62,697 nucleotides of DNA from Alphaproteobacteria bacterium. GTDB taxonomy: Bacteria; Pseudomonadota; Alphaproteobacteria; UBA2966. The position numbers were made by a program, and so were the translations under genes. Of the stretch, positions 33,562 to 41,336 are shown piece after piece; the stretch's first letter is position 1, and each line of letters begins with the position of its first letter. The notes under the pieces were generated by a model. That model worked only from the letters and a program-made list of their open reading frames with translations, was not told the origin of the DNA and did no database searches. The stretch is from NCBI GenBank assembly GCA_021296255.1, contig JAGWAU010000015.1, forward strand, positions 1 to 62,697. Direction: 5' to 3'.

Positions 33562-36134
33562 ACGACGCACTCGCACCGATCGTCAAGGATCTCGTGCTCG
33601 TCGGTGGCGGGCACAGCCACGTCATCGTGCTCAAGCGCTTCGGCATGAAGCCGATGCCTGGGGTACGGGTCACGCTTATCTGCCGCGACGTGGAGACGCC
33701 ATATTCCGGAATGCTCCCGGGCCACATCGCCGGACACTACACCCACGACGACATTCACATCGACCTAGGTCCTCTGACGCGCTTCGCGAACGCGCGCTTC
33801 TACCACGACGAGGTCATCGGGCTCGACCCGGTTGAGCGAAGGGTGATCTGTCGCAACCGGCCTCCGGTGCGGTATGACGTGTTGTCCGTCGACATCGGGT
33901 CGGCGCCGCGGACGCACGACGTGCCAGGCGCAGAAAGCACGGGGGTGCCGGTCAAGCCGATCGGAAACTTCGTCGCCCAGTGGAGCGAGCTGGTCGAGCG
34001 GGTACTCGGCACCGACGCTCCGTTGCGGATCGGAGTGGTGGGAGCGGGCGTCGGCGGCGTCGAGATGGTGCTCGCGATGCAGCACGGGTTTCGCACCCGG
34101 CTAAGCAAGGCAGGAGACGATCCCGATCGGGTGAGCTTCGATCTGTTCACCTCCGGGGCCGAGGTACTTCCCCGCAACCCATCTCGGGTTCGGGCCGCAT
34201 TCGCTCACGTACTGGCTGAGCGCGGTGTGCGAGTTCATCTCAATTCCCGGATCGAGCGCGCCAGTCCGGGAGCGGCCACTGCCGCCGGCGTCGTCCGTGG
34301 CGCACAATGCGCCGCATGGAGCGGAGCCGCACGCCCATTCGACCGCCAGGGCACGTCGCGCACCGCGGTCATCGCAGGTCAGGCACAGGACCCGGGGAAT
34401 GGCCCCGCATGCGGGATCGAGGGTACAGCCGCATTCGAAGTATCCGATGTCGCTGCCGCTTCGGCGCACGACGCCGCTGATATCCTCGCCACTGCCGGCG
34501 GACAGCCGAGCCTCAAGCGAAGCGGCACGGCGCAAGGCACAAGAGAAGGCGCCGCTTGCGAGGCCGGGCTTCCGGCCGCGCTGCACACCGCCGACGGTGC
34601 CGTGTACGAACTTGACGAGGTACTCTGGGTAACCCAAGCCGGCGCCCAGCTGTGGCTCACCGATTCCGGACTCTCTACCGACGAGGACGGCTTCGTTGCG
34701 GTGGGGCCGACCCTCGAATCGATTTCCCACCCGGGCATCTTCGCCGCAGGTGACTGTGCCGCGGTGCTCGAACACCCGCGCGAGAAGGCCGGCGTTTTTG
34801 CCGTTCGGCAGGGTCCGCCGCTCGCGGAGAACCTGCGCCGAGCGCTCCGTGGCATTGCGCTGAAACCGTTCGCTCCGCAGCGCCGGTACCTCAGCCTCAT
34901 CAGCACCGGCGATCGGCGTGCCGTCGCCACACGGGGCGGTCCGATCGTCCTCGACGGAGAATGGGTGTGGCGATGGAAGGACTGGATCGACCGACGGTTC
35001 ATGCGCAAGTTTGCCGATCTTCCGGAGATGGGCGACGCCGAGAAACTCGATCTGGCGAGCGGGCTCGCCGGTGATGATGCAATCAAGGAACTCTCGGCCA
35101 TCGCGATGCGTTGCGGCGGATGCGGGGCCAAGGTCGGCGCGACGGTGCTCGGGCGAGTGATGAACGAGATCGAGCCGGTGGCGCGTGACGACGTGCTCAT
35201 CGGGCTCGCGGATCCCGACGACGCGGCGGTAGTGGAAACGCCGCCCGGCAAGGTGATGGTGCATACCGTCGATTCGTTCCGTGCCATGATCGACGATCCG
35301 TACCTCTTCGGCCGTATCGCCGCCAACCACAGCCTCGGCGACGTCTTCGCGATGGGCGGCGAGCCGCAGACCGCGCTCGCCATCGCCACGTTACCCTACG
35401 GGATCGAGTCCCAGGTCGAGGACACGCTGAGTCAGATGATGGCCGGCGCGACGGAGGTGCTGCACGAGGCCGGCGCCGCGCTCGTGGGCGGACATACGAG
35501 TGAGGGCGCGGAACTAGCGCTCGGATTCGCGGTTAGCGGACTGATCGACCGAGAGAAGATCCTACGCAAGGGCGGAATGCGCCCGGGCGACCGGCTGCTG
35601 GTCACCAAGCCGCTCGGCACCGGCGCGCTCTTCGCCGCAAACATGCGGCACAAGGCGCGCGGGGCGTGGATTACGGCAGCCCTCGACTCGATGCAGATTT
35701 CGAATCACGCAGGCGCCCGGTGTCTGCACCGCCGCAGCTCGAGCGCGTGCACCGACGTGACGGGCTTTGGACTGCTCGGTCACTTGGTCGAGATGATCCG
35801 CGCCTCCGAGGTCGAGGTGGAACTCGAGCTGGGAGCCATCCCAATCCTCCCGGGTGCCCTCGACACCGTCGCGGCGGGGATCACGAGCTCCCTTCAGCCT
35901 CAGAACCTGCGGCTGCGACGTGCGGTGCGCGATCAGGACCGGGTGGCTGACGACCCCCGCTGGCCGCTCCTCTTCGATCCGCAGACTGCGGGAGGACTGC
36001 TTGCATCTGTCGCCGAAAGCGAAGCCGAGGCGTGCGTCGAGGAGCTACGCTCGCTTGGCTATCCGCATACCGCGCTCATCGGACGCGTCATCGCCCGCAG
36101 CGACGCCCTGGAGCCGATTACGCTGTCAGTTTGA
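33558..36134 (+). CDS. selD: Fused pyridine-nucleotide-disulfide-type flavoprotein and selenophosphate synthetase (SelD; SenC role)
   Basis: The 858-residue protein joins two enzymes. Residues about 1-490 are an NDH-2/sulfide-quinone-reductase-like flavoprotein (GGGHSHVIVLKRFG at the start, VVGAGVGGVEM in mid-domain, SHPGIFAAGDCAAV before the flavin-closing region). Residues about 505-858 are selenide,water dikinase: MRCGGCGAKVGATVLGR with the Cys-x-x-Lys pair Cys522/Lys525, then ATP-binding aspartates (DDAAVVETP, HTVDSFR), AALVGGHTSEGAELALG and DPQTAGGLLAS. SelD makes selenophosphate from selenide and ATP; in selenoneine loci this role is called SenC. Between about residues 235 and 345 the flavoprotein part carries an Ala/Gly-rich insertion. 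GTG start at 33558. The flavin domain may supply reduced selenium; inference. Confidence 0.88.
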   Translation: MNDALAPIVKDLVLVGGGHSHVIVLKRFGMKPMPGVRVTLICRDVETPYSGMLPGHIAGHYTHDDIHIDLGPLTRFANARFYHDEVIGLDPVERRVICRNRPPVRYDVLSVDIGSAPRTHDVPGAESTGVPVKPIGNFVAQWSELVERVLGTDAPLRIGVVGAGVGGVEMVLAMQHGFRTRLSKAGDDPDRVSFDLFTSGAEVLPRNPSRVRAAFAHVLAERGVRVHLNSRIERASPGAATAAGVVRGAQCAAWSGAARPFDRQGTSRTAVIAGQAQDPGNGPACGIEGTAAFEVSDVAAASAHDAADILATAGGQPSLKRSGTAQGTREGAACEAGLPAALHTADGAVYELDEVLWVTQAGAQLWLTDSGLSTDEDGFVAVGPTLESISHPGIFAAGDCAAVLEHPREKAGVFAVRQGPPLAENLRRALRGIALKPFAPQRRYLSLISTGDRRAVATRGGPIVLDGEWVWRWKDWIDRRFMRKFADLPEMGDAEKLDLASGLAGDDAIKELSAIAMRCGGCGAKVGATVLGRVMNEIEPVARDDVLIGLADPDDAAVVETPPGKVMVHTVDSFRAMIDDPYLFGRIAANHSLGDVFAMGGEPQTALAIATLPYGIESQVEDTLSQMMAGATEVLHEAGAALVGGHTSEGAELALGFAVSGLIDREKILRKGGMRPGDRLLVTKPLGTGALFAANMRHKARGAWITAALDSMQISNHAGARCLHRRSSSACTDVTGFGLLGHLVEMIRASEVEVELELGAIPILPGALDTVAAGITSSLQPQNLRLRRAVRDQDRVADDPRWPLLFDPQTAGGLLASVAESEAEACVEELRSLGYPHTALIGRVIARSDALEPITLSV

Positions 36135-36228
36135 GGTGTAAAGCGGGGTGTGAAGCGGGTCCAGCGACCCACTCGCTCTATCGTCGGAGAGTCTTCGGGG
36201 GAATCCGTACACTTGATCGCGGTCCGCG

Positions 36229-37206
36229 TCAGCGATCCGAGAGCTCGCCGAGCAGCGCGGCCCAGGCCGAACGCTCGCGCTCTGGCATAAACCGATCGCA
36301 TCGCGCGTCGCCGTGCGCGCGCACCGCTTTGAGAAATCCGGAATCGGTCTCGGCTCGATGGAGCAACGCGTACAGGGCTTCGGTGTCGCCGGCTGGATAC
36401 AAAGCGGGATGGTCTCGCCCGAGTAACCCGACGTTTCCGGGGATCTCGGAAGCGATGACCGGCACGCCGGCCACCACGGCTTCCGAGACCACGTTCGCGC
36501 CGCCCTCCATGATCGAGCTCATCACCATCGCGTGAACGCGTGCCAAGGTGCGCCGGACCTGCCAGCGCGGCACCTCCCCGCGCCAGACATAACGCGGGTT
36601 CGTGGCCATCTCGATGCGCGCTTTCCGCGCATACGCCGCGTCGTGCGGCCTGCCGAGATGAATGATCCGTAGCCTCGACGCGTCCGGCACCGACCGCGCG
36701 GCGTACGCCGCGCGGAACGGATCCTTTTCATCGCGCAGATGGCCGATGACACATACATCGAAGCTTCGCCGCGAGGGGTTTCTTGGCGCGGGCAGAGGCA
36801 GCGCCGATTGGTGAATGACCCGAAGCTTCGACCGGAACCGTAGCGGCAGATCGTCGGCCACGACATCGTGCAGGCCGACCAACCGGTCCGCGGCCGCGAT
36901 CGACGCGATGGTCTTCTTTGCGTGGCTGTGCTGGAAGCGGTAGATGTCGGTGCCGGACATGAGCACGACGAGGGGTCGGGAGGGATGACGAGCGCGGAAC
37001 GCAGCCACCGAAGCCGCGCTCCGCCAAGCGTGGATGGCGATCAGAATGTCAGTGGTTTCCGGCCGAACCGCACCCGGCCACGCTTCGTCTATTGTCGTCG
37101 AATGGCCGAGCGACTCCAGGATGCGCGCCCAGCGCACCGCGGTGGTCCGGTTGCCGCTCCGCGATCGTTTCGCGGCTGGAGTAATCACGCTAATGTTCAG
37201 CGTCAT
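36229..37206 (-). CDS. senB: Selenosugar synthase SenB-like glycosyltransferase
   Basis: The 325-residue protein resembles the TIGR04348 glycosyltransferase-like family, now known as SenB, which couples selenophosphate to UDP-sugar to form a selenosugar. Visible points: N-terminal ISVITPAAKRSRSGNRTTAV with a nucleotide-sugar fold, IAIHAWRSAASVAAFRARHP, VVLMSGTDIYRF, VIGHLRDEKDPFRAAYAARS and the C-terminal MEGGANVVSEAVVAGVPVIA donor-binding block of GT-B enzymes. It is convergent with the SelD fusion and divergent from senA, with only 26 bases between the senA and senB start codons. The location between SelD and the SenA gene is the main support for SenB over a generic glycosyltransferase. Confidence 0.85.
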   Translation of the reverse strand: MTLNISVITPAAKRSRSGNRTTAVRWARILESLGHSTTIDEAWPGAVRPETTDILIAIHAWRSAASVAAFRARHPSRPLVVLMSGTDIYRFQHSHAKKTIASIAAADRLVGLHDVVADDLPLRFRSKLRVIHQSALPLPAPRNPSRRSFDVCVIGHLRDEKDPFRAAYAARSVPDASRLRIIHLGRPHDAAYARKARIEMATNPRYVWRGEVPRWQVRRTLARVHAMVMSSIMEGGANVVSEAVVAGVPVIASEIPGNVGLLGRDHPALYPAGDTEALYALLHRAETDSGFLKAVRAHGDARCDRFMPERERSAWAALLGELSDR

Positions 37207-37232
37207 TTCCCCGAGAAATCTTGAGCTTGGTC

Positions 37233-38594
37233 ATGGGCAATACTCCGGTCGCCCCTCCTTCGGGGGGCATCCCTCCGGTCAAGGAGGTCGCATCGGCGAC
37301 GCTCGAAGCCTACATCCGCGATGCGCATTCGCGTACCCGGGAGCTGATCGACGACCTCACCGACGAGCAGCTCATGGGACCTCGACTGCGCATCGTCAAC
37401 CCGATGCGGTGGGAGATCGGACACGTCGCGTGGTTCCATGAGCACTTCATCCTGCAGCGCGTGTACGGCGAGATGCCCTTGCTTGCCAACGGCCATGCGC
37501 TCTACGATTCCATTGCGATTCATCACGACGCGCGCTGGGATCTGCCGCTGCCTTCGCGCTCGGAGACCCTCGCCTACATGCAGCGGGTGCATGATCGCCT
37601 GCTTGAGAGGCTCCAGCCCGGCATCGCGAGCGCGGTCGATAGCTATCTCTACCAGTTCACTTCCTTCCACCAGGACATGCACGACGAGGCGTTCACGTGG
37701 ACACGCCAAACGCTCGCCTATCCACGCCCGCGATTCTCGGCAGCATCCGATCCCGGGCCGCCGATCGATGCCGACGCCGGCGAGCTGCCCGGAGATGTGT
37801 CCGTACCTGGCGGAGAGTTTCTAGCCGGCGCGCCCGGGGATGCGCCGTTCGTGTTCGACAACGAGAAGTGGTCCCATCCTGTGGAGGCCCGGCCGTTTCG
37901 CATCGCCCGGGCGCCGGTGACCAACGCCGAGTTCGCCGAATTCGTCGACGACGGCGGCTACACGCGCTGCGAGCACTGGACGGACGCAGGGTGGCAGTGG
38001 CGCGAAGCTGTACAGGCCGAACACCCCGTGTACTGGAAACGCGACGGTGAAGGCGGATGGCTGGTCCGGCAGTTCGATGAGACGCTCCCGCTTGCTCCCC
38101 ATCGCCCCGTCATTCACGTCAACTGGTACGAGGCGAGCGCTTGGTGTCGGTGGGCGGGCCGGCGCTTGCCGCGCGAACGCGAATGGGAAGCGGCCGCCCT
38201 CGGCGAGCCCGCGGCGGGCGAAGCGTTCCTCGCGGAGACGAAACGGCGTTATCCCTGGGGTGGTGAGGCCGCAGATTCCGCTCGCGCGAATCTGGACGGC
38301 CGTTCCCTCGACTGCGTCGACGTCGCGGCGCTGCCGGATGGCGACAGTGCCTTCGGCTGCCGCCAGATGCTTGGCAACGTCTGGGAGTGGTGCGCGGACG
38401 CCTTCTGCCCGTACCCCGGCTTCACTCCCGATGCCTACAAGGAGTACTCGCAGACCCTGTTCGGTCATACCCGGGTGCTGCGCGGCGGCGCGTGGATGAC
38501 CCGCTCACGCATGGTGACCGGGCTCTACCGGAACTTCTTCGGTCCGGACCGCCGTGACGTCTTCGCGGGATTCAGGACCTGCGCGATAGAGTGA
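37233..38594 (+). CDS. senA: Selenoneine synthase SenA (EgtB-like non-haem iron sulfoxide-synthase family)
   Basis: The 453-residue protein has a DinB_2 domain (about 18-160) and a C-terminal formylglycine-generating-enzyme-like domain (about 185-450), the architecture of EgtB. Likely iron ligands are His64 in GHVAWFHE and His146/His150 in FHQDMHDE. The FGE part shows PVTNAEFAEFVDDGGY, VNWYEASAWCRWAGRRLPRE, WEW and VLRGGAWMTRSRM. EgtB joins cysteine-type thiols to hercynine; SenA uses a selenosugar to form a C-Se bond. Context (SelD fusion, SenB, EgtD) favours SenA; sequence alone cannot fully exclude EgtB. Start ATG 37233; TTG 37221 is also in frame. EgtD follows after 388 bases on the same strand. 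Confidence 0.83.
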   Translation: MGNTPVAPPSGGIPPVKEVASATLEAYIRDAHSRTRELIDDLTDEQLMGPRLRIVNPMRWEIGHVAWFHEHFILQRVYGEMPLLANGHALYDSIAIHHDARWDLPLPSRSETLAYMQRVHDRLLERLQPGIASAVDSYLYQFTSFHQDMHDEAFTWTRQTLAYPRPRFSAASDPGPPIDADAGELPGDVSVPGGEFLAGAPGDAPFVFDNEKWSHPVEARPFRIARAPVTNAEFAEFVDDGGYTRCEHWTDAGWQWREAVQAEHPVYWKRDGEGGWLVRQFDETLPLAPHRPVIHVNWYEASAWCRWAGRRLPREREWEAAALGEPAAGEAFLAETKRRYPWGGEAADSARANLDGRSLDCVDVAALPDGDSAFGCRQMLGNVWEWCADAFCPYPGFTPDAYKEYSQTLFGHTRVLRGGAWMTRSRMVTGLYRNFFGPDRRDVFAGFRTCAIE

Positions 38595-38982
38595 ATCCGT
38601 CCATGATTGCGAACCTCCGTCAGGAAGCTGCAAACGGTGTTGAACCGGACGAACCCGCAAGGAGTACGAATCCAATCGATATGGAAACCGAAGGCCGGAC
38701 CACGTTCACCGACGACGATGCATCGACCTGAACGATGATCTGGAGGCCACTACTGCACGACGCGTTCAAGTTGGCGGCAGCGGGCCTGAGCCTTCTCATG
38801 CGTAGCGCCCTGGTCAAATCCGCTGCCGCCCAAAGCTTCCGGACTCGGTTTCTGTGGCGCCCGGACGGGTCGGCAAAGGCCCAAAGCCGCAAGGACATCG
38901 CGCCCACCCGCGCGACCTGCCGCAACTTCTTCAATCTGCATCAACGCTGGCAATTCGCTGTCCTCTGCCTCGCGGACGCTGC
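38595..38982. other. Gap between senA and egtD, no recognisable gene
   Basis: A plus-strand frame at 38735-38986 (83 codons, Ala/Arg-rich) and antisense frames are present but match no family and have no ribosome site. It contains a nearly self-complementary patch around 38873-38900 (GGCAAAGGCCCAAAGCCGC). The gap is wide for genes expected to be cotranscribed. Confidence 0.4.
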
Positions 38983-39966
38983 GTGATAACGGTGGACCAG
39001 ACGCCGAACACGCCGCTCACGGCGGACCTCCAGCCGGCCGAAGGGGCGGGCGATTTTCTCCGGGATGTACTCGACGGCCTGAGCGACGCGCCCAAGAACT
39101 TGCCGTGCAAATACTTCTACGATGCACGTGGATCGCAGCTTTTCGACCGGATATGCGCCCTGGAGGAGTACTACCTGACGCACACCGAGATCGTGCTGCT
39201 CACAGAGCATGCCGACCGAATCGCCGCCGCATTCGGACCGCAGTCGACCCTCGTCGAGTTCGGCAGCGGCTCGTGCGCGAAGGTAGGGATCCTGCTAGAT
39301 GTACTCGAGAGACCGCGCGCCTACATCCCGATCGACATCTCCTACGCGCACATGGCGGCAGCAGCGGCCAGACTGGCCGCGGCGCACCCGAGACTTGAGG
39401 TCCGGCCCGTCTCGGCCGACTACACGCGCCCCCTGGATCTACCGCACGACTTGCACGGGCAGGGTTGCATCGGCTTCTTTCCCGGATCGACGATTGGGAA
39501 TTTCACCCCCCGCGACGCCCATTCCTTCCTCGACGATGCGCGGCTCTGGCTCGGCGCCGGCAGCCGCTTCCTGATCGGCGTGGACTTGAAAAAACCCGAG
39601 CCCATTCTGCACGCCGCCTACAATGACGAGGCTGGGATCACGGCGACCTTTAATCTCAACCTGCTGCGTCGCATCAACCGCGAGATCGGCGCCGACTTCA
39701 TTCTGGGCAACTTCGAGCACGAGGCTCGCTACGATGCGACCGAAGGCCGGATTGAGATGCATCTGCTAAGTCGTGAAGCCCAGTGCGTCACCGTTGCGGG
39801 ACGTGCATTCGACTTTGTTGCCGGCGAGACCATCCACACGGAGAACTCGTACAAATACACTGCCGGGGAGTTTCACTCGCTGGCCGCCGGCGCCGGATGG
39901 TCGGTCGAGGCATGGTGGATGGACCGGGACGCACTCTTCAGCGTGCACCTCCTCATGACGCCCTGA
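38983..39966 (+). CDS. egtD: L-histidine N(alpha)-methyltransferase EgtD
   Basis: EgtD uses three S-adenosylmethionine to turn histidine into hercynine, the shared precursor of ergothioneine and selenoneine. The family block CKYFYDARGSQLFDRICALE followed by YYLTHTE is diagnostic. Also seen: the SAM-binding LVEFGSGSCAKVG, IPIDISYAHM, GQGCIGFFPGSTIGNFTPRD and FNLNLLRRINREIGADF (histidine-site region). A GTG at 38983 gives 327 residues, near the 321 of mycobacterial EgtD; GTG 38992 is equally plausible, while an ATG at 38854 would add 43 unmatched residues. It lies downstream of senA on the same strand and completes hercynine supply for the locus. Confidence 0.92.
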   Translation: MITVDQTPNTPLTADLQPAEGAGDFLRDVLDGLSDAPKNLPCKYFYDARGSQLFDRICALEEYYLTHTEIVLLTEHADRIAAAFGPQSTLVEFGSGSCAKVGILLDVLERPRAYIPIDISYAHMAAAAARLAAAHPRLEVRPVSADYTRPLDLPHDLHGQGCIGFFPGSTIGNFTPRDAHSFLDDARLWLGAGSRFLIGVDLKKPEPILHAAYNDEAGITATFNLNLLRRINREIGADFILGNFEHEARYDATEGRIEMHLLSREAQCVTVAGRAFDFVAGETIHTENSYKYTAGEFHSLAAGAGWSVEAWWMDRDALFSVHLLMTP

Positions 39967-40148
39967 GCATTGCCGGATTTCTCCCGATACCTCGATTTCT
40001 TGTGATCTCCTTCGCAATCGTCGGTCTCTCTCCAGGGGATGCCCTGATGGAACTGTCTCGATAGCCGGATAGCGGTCTGGAACCGGTGCTTGCAGCCCAG
40101 GACCACGGCAGGCATATATCCATGATCCACCGACGCGGAGGACTCATC

Positions 40149-41132
40149 ATGAAATGCCGGCTATTCGCCGCGGTGGCGGCAGCTATCATCGGGACCACCG
40201 GGGACGCGGCGGCCGAGTTCGTCCCCGCCATCGTCTTCGACACAGGCGGTAAGTTCGACAAGTCGTTCAACGAGGCGGCCTACAACGGCGCCGAGAGATT
40301 CAAGACGGAGACCGGGATTGCCTATCGCGAATTCGAGGTCGCCCAGGTCTCGCAGCGTGAGCAGGCGATCCGAAATATAGCGAGACGCGGCGCGACGGTC
40401 GTTGTGGCTGTGGGCTTTTCCCAGGCACCCGCGGTCGGCGAGGTAGCCCGAGAATTTCCGGACACCAAATTCACCCTGATCGACGCAGCAGTCGATCTGC
40501 CCAACGTGCAGTCCGTGATCTTCAAGGAGCACGAGGGATCGTTTCTGGTGGGCATGGCCGCGGCATTGGCCTCGAAAACCGGAAAGATCGGCTTCATCGG
40601 TGGCATGGACATCCCGCTGATTCGCAAGTTCTTCGTCGGCTACACCGAAGGCGCCAAACACGTTAACCCGGACATCGTTGTGCTCATGGATATGATCGGC
40701 ACGACGTCGGCTGCCTGGAACAATCCGACTAGGGGAGGCGAATTGGCCAATAGCCAGTTCGATCTGGGGGCTGACGTGATCTACGCCGCCGCCGGCGGCA
40801 CCGGCATCGGCGTCTACCAAGCAGCGAATGATCGGGGCAAACTGGCCATCGGAGTGGATTCGAATCAGAACTATATGCACCCCGGGACAATGCTGACCTC
40901 GATGATCAAGCGTGTGGACGTGGCCGTGCACGACGCTTTCATGTCGGCGAAGGACGGCACCTGGAAACCCGGCGTCGTCGTGCTCGGGCTCAAGGAGGAC
41001 GGCGTCGGTTTCGCCTTCGACGAACACAACCGAAACCTGATTTCGCCGGTCATGGAAGCCAAGATCGAGCAAGCCCGCAAGAACATCATTACCGGCAAGA
41101 TTCAGGTCACCGACTACACGGCTGAAAACTAG
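40149..41132 (+). CDS. BMP-family (basic membrane protein/nucleoside-type) ABC substrate-binding protein, orphan
   Basis: The 327-residue protein has a signal peptide (MKCRLFAAVAAAIIGTTGDA, cleavage near AAA-E) and the BMP opening FVPAIVFDTGGKFDKSFNEA followed by AYNGAERF. Later blocks NVQSVIFKEHEGSFLVGMAA, GKIGFIGGMDIPLIRKFFVG and DVIYAAAGGTGIGVYQAA are typical of PnrA/Med-like binding proteins for purine nucleosides and related compounds. CGGAGGACTCATC precedes the ATG at 40149. No BMP-type permease or ATPase genes flank it; the nearest transporter is the liv-type operon, which has its own binding protein. Whether it shares that permease is unknown. Confidence 0.88.
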   Translation: MKCRLFAAVAAAIIGTTGDAAAEFVPAIVFDTGGKFDKSFNEAAYNGAERFKTETGIAYREFEVAQVSQREQAIRNIARRGATVVVAVGFSQAPAVGEVAREFPDTKFTLIDAAVDLPNVQSVIFKEHEGSFLVGMAAALASKTGKIGFIGGMDIPLIRKFFVGYTEGAKHVNPDIVVLMDMIGTTSAAWNNPTRGGELANSQFDLGADVIYAAAGGTGIGVYQAANDRGKLAIGVDSNQNYMHPGTMLTSMIKRVDVAVHDAFMSAKDGTWKPGVVVLGLKEDGVGFAFDEHNRNLISPVMEAKIEQARKNIITGKIQVTDYTAEN

Positions 41133-41336
41133 TGCACCCGTTTAGGATTCGGAGTTCTCAAGCGGTGCGGCCACCGGGTTGAGCGCTCGTCCAACGAGAG
41201 CGTCATCGAAGGTCCTTACGCGGGCGACCAACGACGCGATTGCGTCCGTACCGAGATTGTCCCGGATCACGACAACGCCCGGTTCCCGTTCCAGCCTGGA
41301 TTTCGGCGGTTTGCAGGACCGTCGTCCGACCCCCCG

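Noticed and set aside
34101..35389. Two long minus-strand frames (over 330 codons)
   Set aside because: Antisense to the flavoprotein-SelD gene; composition and lack of motifs mark them as shadows of GC-rich coding.
37233..38594. Calling this gene egtB (ergothioneine)
   Set aside because: Architecture allows EgtB, but the flanking selenophosphate synthetase and SenB-like gene favour SenA. Kept as an alternative in the gene entry.
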